Below, piece after piece: positions 16,639-25,301 of a DNA stretch of 40,448 nt; position 1 is the stretch's first letter, and the number at the start of each line of letters is the position of its first letter. The notes under the pieces are model-generated. The model was not told the origin of the DNA. It saw only the letters and a list, made by a program, of their open reading frames with translations, and made no database searches. The translations under genes and the position numbers were made by a program. This DNA is from Corallococcus sp. CA053C (GTDB lineage Bacteria; Myxococcota; Myxococcia; Myxococcales; Myxococcaceae): NCBI RefSeq assembly GCF_003611675.1, contig NZ_RAWA01000036.1, positions 1 through 40,448 on the forward strand, given 5' to 3'.

Positions 16639-16795
16639 GAAGGAGAAGACGACGCGCGAGGTGCTGAGCGACTACTTCGAGACGCACGAGGTGCCGCCCG
16701 AAGTCCACGCTGCGTGGAAGACGCTCGACAAGACGGCGTCGTCGCTGGCGCTCTGGATCGCGGCGGACCTCGCCCGTAGCAGGGGGCTGTCGTGA
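16631..16795 (+). CDS. Small phage early protein
   Basis: 54 residues from GTG 16631, preceded by AGGAGG in the end of the upstream gene. It reads EKEKTTREVLSDYFETHEVPPEVHAAW and is fully helical in appearance. It overlaps the upstream gene by 8 and the downstream gene by 4 bases (GTGA), so it is translated as part of the early operon. Function unknown. Confidence 0.7.
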   Translation: MAEKEKTTREVLSDYFETHEVPPEVHAAWKTLDKTASSLALWIAADLARSRGLS

Positions 16796-17148
16796 AGCCG
16801 CTCCACGCGTTGGCGGATGCGCTCGCCATCCTCGCTCGCGAGGGCTGGACGCCGCCGGACTGCAACGTGCCGGACCTCGCGCGACAGGTGCGGGAGCTGG
16901 AGGCCCAGCAGGCCCGGACGGGAGAGGAGCTGCACGCGGCGGAGGACGCGCTGTCCCTCTGCATGCCCGACGGCAGCAACGCCACGCTCGTCCGCTGGCT
17001 GCGTCTCCAGCGCCGCGCCACCAGCTCGCGACTCCAGCTGGCGACGCTCAACACGGCCGAGGTGTACCTGCGCAGCGAGCTGGAGCGGCAGGTGTGGCAA
17101 GCGCAGCACCGGCGCGCGGAAGGCAGCACGCGCGCCGCCGCAGCGTAG
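16792..17148 (+). CDS. Phage early protein, coiled-coil type
   Basis: 118 residues from GTG 16792. The middle (LARQVRELEAQQARTGEELHAAEDAL) has coiled-coil heptads; the end is Ala/Arg-rich. Its start overlaps the preceding stop (GTGA). No family recognised. Confidence 0.7.
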   Translation: MKPLHALADALAILAREGWTPPDCNVPDLARQVRELEAQQARTGEELHAAEDALSLCMPDGSNATLVRWLRLQRRATSSRLQLATLNTAEVYLRSELERQVWQAQHRRAEGSTRAAAA

Positions 17149-17204
17149 CGGCTCAATGTCAGACTTGCAGAGTATGACGTATGGCATTCGACCTGGAGGG
17201 TTGA

Positions 17205-17414
17205 ATGCCGGTAGCACGAGCGACACCCTGCCCCGCCTATGCCGAGCATCCGGACATGAGCTGGGTGCTCTGCGAGCGCGAGGACGGGCACGAGGGACGG
17301 CACCGGCGGCAGGACTTCGAGTGGGACTGCGGCACCCCCGAAGAGGAGGTGTTGGCAGAGGAGCGCGAACTACTGCGCCGGGCCGAGCAGGCCGCAGGCG
17401 AGAACTACGAGTGA
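17205..17414 (+). CDS. Small putative zinc-binding phage protein
   Basis: 69 residues from ATG 17205, with GGAGGG directly upstream. CPAYAEHPDMSWVLCEREDGHEGRHR followed by DC gives a cluster of Cys and His that could bind one zinc ion. The stop overlaps a GTG that is in frame with the RecT gene. Function unknown. Confidence 0.65.
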   Translation: MPVARATPCPAYAEHPDMSWVLCEREDGHEGRHRRQDFEWDCGTPEEEVLAEERELLRRAEQAAGENYE

Positions 17415-17422
17415 GACACGCC

Positions 17423-18457
17423 ATGCCGGACGGAAGCACCCCCAACAACAACAGCTGGAACCGGGAGCGGGTGGACCTGGTGAAGCGGACCATCTGCCCG
17501 CGAGGCATCAGCGAGGACGAGTTCCTCCTCTTCATGGAGCAGTGCACGCGCAGCGGCCTGGACCCGCTCCTCAAGGAGGCCTTCTGCGTCGCGCGCCGCC
17601 AGAACATCGGCAACCGCGAGCGGCCCAACTGGGTGACGAAGTACGAGTTCCAGCCCTCCGAGGCGGGCATGCTCGCCCGGGCGGAGCGCTTCCCGGACTT
17701 CAAGGGCATCCAGGCGAGCGCCGTGTTCGCCGAGGATGAAATCGTTGTCGACCAGGGCAAGGGCGAGGTGGTGCACCGCTTCAACCCGGCCAAGCGCAAG
17801 GGTGCCCTCGTGGGCGCCTGGTCGCGGGTGGTGCGCGACGGGAAGCTGCCGGTGGTGATGTGGCTCGACTTCGCCGGCTACGTCCAGCAGACGCCCCTGT
17901 GGGCCAAGATTCCCACGACGATGATTGAGAAGTGCGCCCGCGTGGCGGCGCTGCGCAAGGCCTACCCGGAGGCCTTCGGCGGCCTGTACGTCCGCGAGGA
18001 GCTGCCCGCCGAGGAGTACGCCGAGGAGCCGGTGGTCGCCGTGACGGTGGAGACGACGGCGCGAACGGTTGCGGCCGCGCCGAGCGTGGGCACCCCCGCG
18101 CTGCCTGAGAAGACGGCCACGCGAGAGGCAGCGGAAGTCGCCGCGGTGGGGATGAACCTGGACCGGCAGGAGGAGCCTGTCGCTGCGGAGCTGCGCGCCG
18201 AGCACGAGCCCGTCGCGGGGCAGCACGCCGCGCCGGCCCTCACCGCCGTGGTGGCGTTCGGTCCGCACAAGGGGAAGACGGCCACCGTCCTCTCCGACGA
18301 CGAGCTGAGCGAGACCATCGACCTGGCGCACGAAAAGCTGCTGGAGCAGCCCCGGGCCCGCTGGGCGAAGGCGATGCGCGAGAACCTCACCGCGCTGGAG
18401 GCAGAAGCGGAGGTGCGCTGCCGGCAGGCTCCGCGCGAGCCAGGGGCGGAGTCCTGA
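17423..18457 (+). CDS. bet: Phage recombination protein Bet (RecT family)
   Basis: 344 residues. The first 195 form the RecT/Bet core: LVKRTICPRGISEDEFLLFMEQCTRSGLDPLLKEAFCVAR, then YEFQPSEAGMLARAERFPDFKGI and KIPTTMIEKCARVAALRKAYPEAFGGLY, all hallmark segments. The remaining 150 residues are a low-complexity Ala/Glu-rich tail and a second short domain (VAFGPHKGKTATVLSDDELSETI) of the kind seen attached to phage DNA enzymes. It anneals single strands during phage recombination. The usual exonuclease partner (lambda Exo, RecE or YqaJ type) is not next to it. ATG 17423 chosen; GTG 17411 overlapping the upstream stop is an alternative. Confidence 0.92.
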   Translation: MPDGSTPNNNSWNRERVDLVKRTICPRGISEDEFLLFMEQCTRSGLDPLLKEAFCVARRQNIGNRERPNWVTKYEFQPSEAGMLARAERFPDFKGIQASAVFAEDEIVVDQGKGEVVHRFNPAKRKGALVGAWSRVVRDGKLPVVMWLDFAGYVQQTPLWAKIPTTMIEKCARVAALRKAYPEAFGGLYVREELPAEEYAEEPVVAVTVETTARTVAAAPSVGTPALPEKTATREAAEVAAVGMNLDRQEEPVAAELRAEHEPVAGQHAAPALTAVVAFGPHKGKTATVLSDDELSETIDLAHEKLLEQPRARWAKAMRENLTALEAEAEVRCRQAPREPGAES

Positions 18458-18458
18458 C

Positions 18459-18707
18459 ATGGGCTGCTCGCCACGCACTCCCCGCCCCCCGTCCGACGTC
18501 GTGAAGCATCGCGCCAGCCGGCAGGAGTACTTCGCCGGCCTCCGGGCCCTGCGCGGTGAGCAGCCGCCGGATCCACCACGGCCCAGGATTGAGCCCAAGG
18601 TCGACTGCTGCTCCAAGGCGACTGTGCAGGAGTGCCCCTGTGGAGGGGCCCGCGTCTGCCCTGAGCACGGCGGGCCCGCGTGCTTCGACTGGTACAGCCA
18701 CGATTGA
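18459..18707 (+). CDS. Small cysteine-rich phage protein
   Basis: 82 residues starting one base after the RecT stop. The C-terminal half VDCCSKATVQECPCGGARVCPEHGGPACFDW has seven Cys and one His, arranged like a small zinc finger. Function unknown; likely the last gene of the early operon. Confidence 0.65.
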   Translation: MGCSPRTPRPPSDVVKHRASRQEYFAGLRALRGEQPPDPPRPRIEPKVDCCSKATVQECPCGGARVCPEHGGPACFDWYSHD

Positions 18708-19222
18708 CGGCGAACGTGCATGCCGGCACCCGCCGGGGACGCGCCTCAGGACGCGGCCACCAACGTGCACGAGCCGCCCCGGCGGCATGGTGCCGCCGGG
18801 CCTTTACGCAGCCGCACGCGTTTTTCTGTTTCCCCGGCCCGGGGAGCCGATTCGCAGCGCGTGTGGTTGCAACCCGGTCCCATCGTGGGGCCGGGCCTTG
18901 TCGGTGGGAGCGGCCAGCACAGGGCTGGACGGATCCGCCCCACCTCACCCCGCCGGCATTGGGCCGCGCGGGGCCTCTCAAGGCGCCGACGTTGGGCGCT
19001 GCCCAGCGGGGTGGGGGTACTCCCCTCCGCTCCGCTGGGCCCTTTGCACGGAGCACCACGCAGACAGCAGCTGACGCACGCAGTTCTCGACGCACGTAGC
19101 ACCTGAAGCACCTGCCGATGACGGGGCGAAGTGGGCCCCCGCTGCGAAGGCAGCGCACCGGTTCGAGCCCGGCGCCGGCACTCCGTCCAGCCACAACCGC
19201 AACACCAATCCCTAGGAGCTGT
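18708..19222. other. Gene-free stretch after the early operon
   Basis: 515 bp with no supported gene. A long hairpin at 19001-19040 (outer stem GCCCAGCGG/CCGCTGGGC, inner G-run facing C-run) may end early transcription. Near 19160 there is a T-arm-like GGTTCGAGCCC, but no tRNA can be folded around it. Confidence 0.5.
19001..19040 (+). terminator. Long hairpin after the early operon
   Basis: A 9-bp perfect outer stem with a partly paired inner stem (GGGG/CCCC). It lies between the early operon and the cargo amidohydrolase gene, followed by CCCTTTG. Confidence 0.4.
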
Positions 19223-20932
19223 ATGTCATTCCTCTCGCGCTATGCCGCGCTGGCACTCGTGTGCCTCGCGTCCTCTCCCGCGCTCGCCGAGCGCACCCCC
19301 ATCCCGTCCAGGGTGGTGGCCGACAAGGTCCTCCTCGGCAACATCCACACGTCCGCGCGCGCCCCGGCGGCCGTCGAGGCCACGGCCCTGGCCATCAAGG
19401 ACGGCAAGATCATCGCTGTGGGCTCCGAACTGCAGCTGCGCCTGCGGGGCTACGTCGGCCCCAACACCCAGGTGGACGACCAGCGGGGCCAGACGGTGGT
19501 GCCTGGCTTCGTGGGCGCGCATGACCACATCCTCAAGCCGCTGAACCCGGACACCCAGTTGTGCCCCGTCTTCAGTGCGCCGGGACAGCTCGACACGGAC
19601 CCGTCCTACAGCGAGGCGCTGACCGCCGCGGCATTCTGCGCGGCGAACTACTTCCCCCCGGGCGCCCCCATGGCGCTCTTCGTGGGGCCGGAGTTCCTCG
19701 CCAGCGGGCACGGGCTCAACGCCCGCGCGGACTTCACCGTGGCCGCGCCGCTCAACCCGCTGTTCATGTTCCAGGTGCGCGAGGGCCACGGGGGGACGGC
19801 CAACGGCCCGGCCTTCGACGCGGTGGGGATGTCCACCGGGCCGGGCTCGCCGGACTACTACAGCGGCTACCTGGGGCGGATGCCGGACGACTCACCGGAC
19901 GGCCACGTCCAGGAGATGCAGCAGATCCCCTTCTTCCGCATGCTCGCGTCGCTCGTCCCCGTGGAGGCGAAGCGGGAGGAGTACCGGGTGTGGTTGAACA
20001 CGGCGCTGAGCCAGGGCTACGTCTACGCGCTGAACATCCCCTTCGACGGCTATGCCGGCGAGACGGTGCCTCTGGGCGACAGCATTCAGCACCCCGTCGA
20101 GCTGGACACCGCGTGCCTTCCGCTCTCTGCCACCGAGACCTGCACGCCGCATCCGCGCCAGGGGCGTGTCCGCTGGGTCAAGGCGTTCGCGGACGGCGCC
20201 ATCGCGGCGTGCGGCGGGGCCACGGACCTGCCGTACGTGGACAGCACCCAGTGCCCGTCCGTCGGCCCGGGCTGGAAGGGACGTCTCGACCTGTCCCGCC
20301 AGCAGCTCGAAGCGCGCATGCGCAGCGTGATGGCCACGCCGGACCAATGCCTCATGGTTCACGCCTGGGGGCGCCGCGCAGCGCGCACGGTGGCCGAGGT
20401 GGCGGTGTCCCTGTGGCTGGAGACGGGACGCAAGCCCTGCCTCACCCTTGAGCACGGCGCCATGACGGACGCCGCCACGCGGGCCATGCTCCTGCTGGTG
20501 GGCGCGGGCATCGTCGTCAACCCGCAGCACATGGATTTCTTGGACATCATGGCGCTCCGTCACGACCCGCGTGAGCTGGCGGACGCGGAGCGGTTCCGCT
20601 CCTTCGTGGAAGCGGGATTCGTGATGGGCGTCGGGGCGGACACCTTCGCGTCTCCCGAGGCTCCGCTGAAGCAGATTCACCGGATGGTGACGCAGGCCCG
20701 GCCGGAGGAGCGGCTCACCGTGCGGCAGGCCGTGGAGGCCATCACCCGCGGGAGCGCGGAAGCCAGGCGCCTCCGCAACCTGGGCACGCTCGAGGTGGGC
20801 AAGGACGCCAGCTACGTCGTCCTCTCCCACAACATCTTCAGCGGCAACCTCCAGGACCTGGAGCAGGCCACCGTCCTGAAGACGGTCATCAAGGGTGAGC
20901 TGGGCGTCCCCGTCCCGCCGCCGGCTCCGTAG
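19223..20932 (+). CDS. Secreted metal-dependent amidohydrolase (YtcJ-like)
   Basis: 569 residues with a signal peptide ending near ALA-ER. The metal-binding HxH is H100/H102 in PGFVGAHDHI, further ligands are in LMVHAWG and LTLEHGAM, and the catalytic Asp is D473 in GVGADTFASP. The N-terminal VLLGNIHTSA...ALAIKDGKIIAVGS is the flanking beta-sandwich start of the superfamily. YtcJ-type members hydrolyse N-substituted formamides or related amides; the substrate here is unknown. ATG 19223 has TAGGAG upstream. A periplasmic or extracellular enzyme is not a phage function, so this is cargo that may benefit the lysogen. Confidence 0.9.
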   Translation: MSFLSRYAALALVCLASSPALAERTPIPSRVVADKVLLGNIHTSARAPAAVEATALAIKDGKIIAVGSELQLRLRGYVGPNTQVDDQRGQTVVPGFVGAHDHILKPLNPDTQLCPVFSAPGQLDTDPSYSEALTAAAFCAANYFPPGAPMALFVGPEFLASGHGLNARADFTVAAPLNPLFMFQVREGHGGTANGPAFDAVGMSTGPGSPDYYSGYLGRMPDDSPDGHVQEMQQIPFFRMLASLVPVEAKREEYRVWLNTALSQGYVYALNIPFDGYAGETVPLGDSIQHPVELDTACLPLSATETCTPHPRQGRVRWVKAFADGAIAACGGATDLPYVDSTQCPSVGPGWKGRLDLSRQQLEARMRSVMATPDQCLMVHAWGRRAARTVAEVAVSLWLETGRKPCLTLEHGAMTDAATRAMLLLVGAGIVVNPQHMDFLDIMALRHDPRELADAERFRSFVEAGFVMGVGADTFASPEAPLKQIHRMVTQARPEERLTVRQAVEAITRGSAEARRLRNLGTLEVGKDASYVVLSHNIFSGNLQDLEQATVLKTVIKGELGVPVPPPAP

Positions 20933-20950
20933 CACTCGCCCCCTGACGTC

Positions 20951-20977
20951 GCGGGCCGCGCAGTCGTCGCGGCCCGC
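20951..20977 (+). terminator. Hairpin after the amidohydrolase gene
   Basis: Perfect 9-bp stem GCGGGCCGC/GCGGCCCGC with 9-nt loop, 19 bp after the stop codon. Confidence 0.5.
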
Positions 20978-21038
20978 CCCCGCTCCCGCGTGCCGGTGAG
21001 CCGTCCCGGCGCGCCCACTCTCTCCCCACAGGTTCCCC

Positions 21039-21626
21039 ATGAAGAAGACGCTTCAGCTGCTCCTGGCCGCGCTGCTGTTCTGGTCGCTCCCTGCGTTCGC
21101 CAGCCTCCCGCCGCTCACCAGCACCACGGAAGTCCCGGGCCTCCGTCAGCCGTTCTCGGGCATCACCTTCAACAACTCCAAGCGCGTCCTGGACAACCTC
21201 GTCCGCGCGTTCGGCAAGCGCGTGGGTCTGGCCTCCGCGTCGGCCATGACCGAGCACGACACGCAGTGCGGCCTGGCAAAGCTCGGGGCCGGCTTCGTCC
21301 AGGAGCTGATGCTCAACACCCCGCCGGGCCTCTCTGCGGATGACGTCGCGGGTCTGCCCGATGCGCTCGCCCACTACCGTGCGCTCGAAGCGCAGTGGTG
21401 CCGTCCGCCGCCGGGCGCCCCCACGAACAAGGGCGCCGAGCTGGTGAAGCTGTGGATCATCCGAGTCACTGAGGGCACGCCCCAGGCGCGGACGATGACC
21501 GAGAAGTACTCCGCTCGCGCCGAGAGGTTGGAGGGCCCGACCATCACCGCCCGCGACGTCGCACTCGCGGTCGCCATCGGACTCGCCATCCTGGCCAAGG
21601 AGGCGTTGCCACTCCCGGTCCCGTAG
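21039..21626 (+). CDS. Secreted protein of unknown function (cargo)
   Basis: 195 residues with a signal peptide (MKKTLQLLLAALLFWSLPAFAS). Two cysteines (DTQCGLAKL, AQWCRPPPG) could form a disulfide. The C-terminus is hydrophobic (DVALAVAIGLAILAKEALP), possibly a membrane or partner-binding segment. It follows the secreted amidohydrolase on the same strand but each gene has its own hairpin, so they may be separate transcripts. Not recognised. Confidence 0.75.
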   Translation: MKKTLQLLLAALLFWSLPAFASLPPLTSTTEVPGLRQPFSGITFNNSKRVLDNLVRAFGKRVGLASASAMTEHDTQCGLAKLGAGFVQELMLNTPPGLSADDVAGLPDALAHYRALEAQWCRPPPGAPTNKGAELVKLWIIRVTEGTPQARTMTEKYSARAERLEGPTITARDVALAVAIGLAILAKEALPLPVP

Positions 21627-21648
21627 CACGTCGCTGCTGAGCCTCGCC

Positions 21649-21684
21649 GCGGGCGGTGCAGCGCGGGCCGCCCGCTTCTTCCTC
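21649..21684 (+). terminator. Intrinsic terminator
   Basis: Stem GCGGGCGG (21649-21656) with CCGCCCGC (21668-21675), followed by TTCTTCCTC. One of the few hairpins here with a pyrimidine tail. Confidence 0.7.
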
Positions 21685-21807
21685 GCGCGCTGTCACGCAC
21701 TGTGACGCGTTGGGTTGCTTCCCGTCGCTGGACTTCATCGGGTACGCCCGGCTCGTCCTGGAGCATTCCCGGCGGGCACGCGACGCCGGATAACTGTCGA
21801 AGCTGTC

Positions 21808-21822
21808 CAACCTGAAAGGTCG
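21808..21822. promoter_or_regulatory. Operator-like site upstream of the antirepressor
   Basis: CAACCTGAAAGGTCG; on the minus strand it reads CGACCTTTCAGGTTG, the same 6+6 palindrome arms as the site at 13904-13918. About 285 bp upstream of the antirepressor gene. Confidence 0.4.
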
Positions 21823-22105
21823 CCTGACTCCCCCGGTTTTCGCCGGTGGGCGGGCAAGAAATTCGACGGTGCGACAGGTCTGGGCAAGGCTGACGCAGGC
21901 ACTTGAGTCGTAGGAAATCGGCGAAACGTACGTGACAGACCACTACATCTTGGGGTGCGCCAAAGAGTGGACGAGAGCCCAGACATACCCTAGGGATACG
22001 AGTGTTCAGGGGCGGCAGGTAGGACGTGCCGCAATTCACCTGGAGTGGCGGTCCCCTTCGGCGCGGGTGGCGCCGTGCAGTCAGCAGTCCTTTGCGGAGG
22101 TACCC

Positions 22106-22960
22106 GTGTCGTCAAAGTGCAAACCGAGCAGCGTCCAGGTGTTCGAGTTCGAGTCGCAGAAGGTCCGTTCCGTCGTAGGGCTGGACGGGGAGCCGTGGTT
22201 CGTGGCCGCAGACGTGTGTGCCGTGCTCGGCATCGCGAACCCCTCCGATGCCATCGGCCGTCTGGATGATGACGAGAGGGCGACCCTCGGTAATGCCGAG
22301 GGTCGGCCGGGCCAGGGCGCACAGTCCTTCAACATCATCAGCGAGTCCGGCGTCTGGGCGCTCACCTTCCGGAGCCGGAAGCCCGAAGCCCGACGCCTGC
22401 GGAAGTGGGTGACGAAGGAGGTCATCCCCTCCATCCGCAAGACGGGTGCCTACGTCGTGCCGATGCCCATGGTTCGCGAGGCGGTGGCGAAGCTCTTCGT
22501 GCGCACGACGCTGGGGGCCTGGACGAAGCGCTTCCCGGACGAGTTCTACTGGCACATCTACCGGATGCGTGGGTGGCCCTGGCAAAATATGGAGGTCAAC
22601 CATCCACAAGTGGTCGCGAGCTACACCATCAATTTCGTCTACGAGAGACTCGCACCGGGACTCCTGTCTCAGCTGGAGAAACAGAACCCGGCCAATGAGC
22701 GTGGCAGCCGGAAGGCTCGGCACCACCAGTACCTGACGGAAGACATCGGCCACCCAGCCCTTGAAATGCATCTCCACGCCGTCCTCTGCATCATGCGCGG
22801 CTCGTCGACGTGGGAGCACTTCCTCCTGGCGCTGGACCGCTTCCACCCGCGACAGGGGCGCAACCTCCTCCTCTCGCTGGTGGATGACCTGCTGCCGATG
22901 CCGTCGGCGTTACCAGCGGGGATCCCCCTCAGCCGCGGGAACCGCCCCGGTCGCCGATAG
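22106..22960 (+). CDS. BRO-N / P63C-domain phage antirepressor
   Basis: 284 residues. The N-terminal BRO domain (about 8-115) shows VFEFESQKVRSVVGLDGEPWFVAADVCAVLGI, the DDDER turn and ISESGVWALTFRSRKPEARRLRKWVTKEVIPSIRKTGAY. The C-terminal P63C domain (about 125-250) begins LFVRTTLGAWTKRFPDEFYWHIYRM and ends in HPRQGRNLLLSLVD. Such proteins act as antirepressors or DNA-binding regulators of phage induction. GTG 22106 is chosen because GCGGAGG precedes it and the BRO domain starts at once. Somewhat lower GC than its neighbours. Confidence 0.93.
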   Translation: MSSKCKPSSVQVFEFESQKVRSVVGLDGEPWFVAADVCAVLGIANPSDAIGRLDDDERATLGNAEGRPGQGAQSFNIISESGVWALTFRSRKPEARRLRKWVTKEVIPSIRKTGAYVVPMPMVREAVAKLFVRTTLGAWTKRFPDEFYWHIYRMRGWPWQNMEVNHPQVVASYTINFVYERLAPGLLSQLEKQNPANERGSRKARHHQYLTEDIGHPALEMHLHAVLCIMRGSSTWEHFLLALDRFHPRQGRNLLLSLVDDLLPMPSALPAGIPLSRGNRPGRR

Positions 22961-23230
22961 GGACACTTTTTCACGGCGCTTCGGCTGTGGCATTACGTCC
23001 TTGAGACACGATGGGCGTCAGTCAACGCGCGTTCTCCGCGTGGATGCCTCCAGACCCCGGAGCAGGTGCTGCGCGGCCCTCGAACAAGTGCTGTCCGTGG
23101 TCGCGCGCGACGGCAGGTAACTGCTCGCGGCGCAACGACTAGCACTCCGGGGCATGGCTGGTTTCTTGCGGAGCGCCAGCTACGTGCGACCACAGACAGG
23201 GAGCACATCTCGTGCTCCCGGAGGTCGCAA

Positions 23231-23617
23231 ATGGCAGACGCGGTGCAGCAGTTGCGAGCGGCGGATGTTGTGATGGACGCTATCCTGAAGCTGACACAGG
23301 CCGATGGGTTCCGTGTCCGGGCCAATCCCGAGCGTGGGCCCAGGCGGAGCGCCTTCGTCAATCGCGCGGGCGACGCGCTTCCCGACGTGGACGCGCCGCA
23401 GGTCCACTATGTGGATGGCGTCTTCTCGGCATACGTCCGAGGGGGAAGCAAGCCGGTGGATCCGGGTATCCAGTGGGACGATAGGTCGGCGACGTGGGTA
23501 GGCCCGTTGCTCGCAACCGGGCAACACCGCCCTGCCGCAGCTGCGCTGGTCGGCGCGGCCCTGGCCGTGACCAGCGAGGCTGATTGGGCTGTCCTCGACA
23601 AGCTCTTCCAGCAGTAG
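23231..23617 (+). CDS. Phage protein of unknown function
   Basis: 128 residues from ATG 23231 (GGAGGT upstream). Features: DAILKLTQADGFRVRANPERG, VHYVDGVFSAYVRGGSKPVDPGIQW, and a helical C-terminus. It looks like a small soluble alpha/beta protein; family not recognised. The 270 bp upstream (22961-23230) show no gene. Confidence 0.7.
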   Translation: MADAVQQLRAADVVMDAILKLTQADGFRVRANPERGPRRSAFVNRAGDALPDVDAPQVHYVDGVFSAYVRGGSKPVDPGIQWDDRSATWVGPLLATGQHRPAAAALVGAALAVTSEADWAVLDKLFQQ

Positions 23618-23673
23618 CGCTTGCCGTTGCCGCTCGGCGTGCGCATGGCCACCTTCCGCCGAGGAGGTCGCCC

Positions 23674-23880
23674 ATGCGCACCAGCCGGATGCCCGTCGTG
23701 AAGCTGCACCTTGCCGCCGCGGCGGCGAGCCTTCACGCGGAGGCGTGCGAGACGGGCGGCAAGCTGCCGGCCAACGTGGAGCGCGTGGCCCACCTGGTGG
23801 ACGACGCGCTTCGGGAGGCCAGCCGCGAGGTGCAGACAGACGTGCGCGGGCCACTGCCAGAGGACTGGGCGCCGCTGTAG
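23674..23880 (+). CDS. Small phage protein
   Basis: 68 residues from ATG 23674, with GAGGAGG upstream. The product is helical (LHLAAAAASLHAEACETG; VERVAHLVDDALREASREV). Function unknown. Confidence 0.6.
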   Translation: MRTSRMPVVKLHLAAAAASLHAEACETGGKLPANVERVAHLVDDALREASREVQTDVRGPLPEDWAPL

Positions 23881-23910
23881 CCGGCACGGGGCGTGCTCTG
23901 CGCGCCCGGC

Positions 23911-24126
23911 ATGATGATTCAGGAACGGGTGGCGTTGGCGCAGCGCCTGGAAGAAGCGGAGCTGGAACTGCAGGGCGCGATGCGCGGGCTGGATGGGAGT
24001 CCGGCGGCGCGGATGCGGCTGGCCGATGCCCGGACCGAGTACTGCGCAGCAGAGACGCAGGCGTTGCGGGTGCTCGGAGCGCATCAGGCGCTTGAGATGG
24101 TGGAGCAGCTCGGCGCCGCACCGTGA
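23911..24126 (+). CDS. Small phage protein, helical
   Basis: 71 residues from the first of two adjacent ATGs; a GTG 18 bp upstream is an alternative. QERVALAQRLEEAELELQGAM suggests a coiled coil and the rest is helical. No clear ribosome-binding site, so the start is uncertain. Confidence 0.5.
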   Translation: MMIQERVALAQRLEEAELELQGAMRGLDGSPAARMRLADARTEYCAAETQALRVLGAHQALEMVEQLGAAP

Positions 24127-24234
24127 AGGCGCACCGCGCGGGCTGACCTACGCGGCATGCATCCTGCTCCAGGCCCGTGCTCCCGCCAGAGCCGCGCCGG
24201 GGAGCTTTCGGCACGGCCCATCCCAGGACACCCC

Positions 24235-25176
24235 GTGCACCCACGCCAGCGCCCCTCTCTGTCCCGCTTCGCATTCCTGTTCCTCGTCGCCACGATGGCC
24301 CTGGGATGCGGCCCGTCCGATGAGGTGGACGAGGGTCCGCTGTCGTCACCGCCGGCCGCGCGCGACGCGGGCGTCAGCGACGGAGGGAGTGGCCCTGGCG
24401 ACGGCGGCAACGTCGCCAGGGACGCAGGCACCACACCTCCCCGGGATGGCGGCCCCAGCTGCACTCCGGGCTGCGCAGGAAAGTCCTGCGGCCCGGACGG
24501 GTGCGGCGGCAACTGCGGGACATGCCGGAGCGGCACCACCTGCAGCGCCACCGGGACGTGCGTCTGCGTCCCCCAGTGCGACGGCCGGACGTGCGGCTCG
24601 GACGGCTGCGGCGGTACCTGCGGCACCTGTCCGTCCAACGCGACGTGCAGCGCCGCGGGCGACTCGTGCGCGTGCGCCCCAGGCTACGTGCCCAACCAGG
24701 CGCACACCGGCTGCGTCCGCGTTGGAGGCGCCTGCCAGGGCATCAACCAGTACGGCTACTGCTCCGGGGACACCTGGGTGCGGTGCGACGCCCAGGAGGG
24801 CATCGTCACCATGGAGTGCGGCCCCGGCCGGTGTAAGCGGCTCGACGCTGCCGGCAGCGGGGCCTGTACCTGCGGCAGCGTCGACGCCAACGGCGTCTGC
24901 GCCACGGCTTCCGGCGCCAGCGCCGCGACGCCCCGCGTCCACTTCACGTGCGCGACGAGCGCGGGGGTGCTCATCGCCAGCAACTGCACCGTGGAGACGG
25001 GCTCCTCCGCGGGCTTTTGCTCCACATTCGTGACTGCCTTTGGCCACCAGACGACGTGCTTCTGCGCGCCCTGCTCCTGGCCCAGCGGCCGCGACAACCA
25101 GTGCGGCTCGCTGTGCAGCAACGCCGGCCAGTGCCAGTACTCGGCGTCCGGCAACTTCCACACCTGCGGGTTCTGA
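24235..25176 (+). CDS. Cysteine-rich lipoprotein (cargo)
   Basis: 313 residues. The lipoprotein signal reads FAFLFLVATMALGC. A low-complexity Gly/Asp/Ser linker (about 25-80) leads to two repeats of CxPxCxGKxCGxDGCGGxCGTC spacing (CTPGCAGKSCGPDGCGGNCGTC-like and CVPQCDGRTCGSDGCGGTCGTC-like), then a larger disulfide-rich domain of unknown fold with about 20 more Cys. This repeat type is frequent in myxobacterial surface proteins. GTG 24235 is chosen so the signal peptide has normal length; an ATG 78 bp upstream would add an unlikely extension. A cargo gene rather than a virion gene. Confidence 0.8.
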   Translation: MHPRQRPSLSRFAFLFLVATMALGCGPSDEVDEGPLSSPPAARDAGVSDGGSGPGDGGNVARDAGTTPPRDGGPSCTPGCAGKSCGPDGCGGNCGTCRSGTTCSATGTCVCVPQCDGRTCGSDGCGGTCGTCPSNATCSAAGDSCACAPGYVPNQAHTGCVRVGGACQGINQYGYCSGDTWVRCDAQEGIVTMECGPGRCKRLDAAGSGACTCGSVDANGVCATASGASAATPRVHFTCATSAGVLIASNCTVETGSSAGFCSTFVTAFGHQTTCFCAPCSWPSGRDNQCGSLCSNAGQCQYSASGNFHTCGF

Positions 25177-25301
25177 GTCCTCTCGCGCGCCCGTGGACAC
25201 CCGTCTCCGGCGGTGGATGGGGTCCACGGCCAGCCTTAGAGGGAGAGGGCGAGGCACGGGCGCTGCACAACTCCGGAGCGTCACGCCGCACCGGAGCTCG
25301 C

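Larger units (their letters stand above)
21627..22105. other. Intergenic region before the antirepressor
   Basis: 479 bp without a supported gene. It contains the terminator at 21649-21684 and an operator-like site at 21808-21822. An open frame continues upstream of the antirepressor start, but its translation is unlike any phage protein. Confidence 0.5.

Noticed and set aside
19090-19180. A tRNA-like T arm (GGTTCGAGCCC) before the amidohydrolase gene
   Set aside because: The sequence around it does not give an anticodon stem with a 7-nt loop or matching acceptor strands, so no tRNA can be built.
8493-19934. CCCTTCT at 8493-8499 and 19928-19934
   Set aside because: Both lie inside ordinary coding sequence (membrane protein and amidohydrolase), not before a start codon, and lack the GSCGSC prefix; chance matches.
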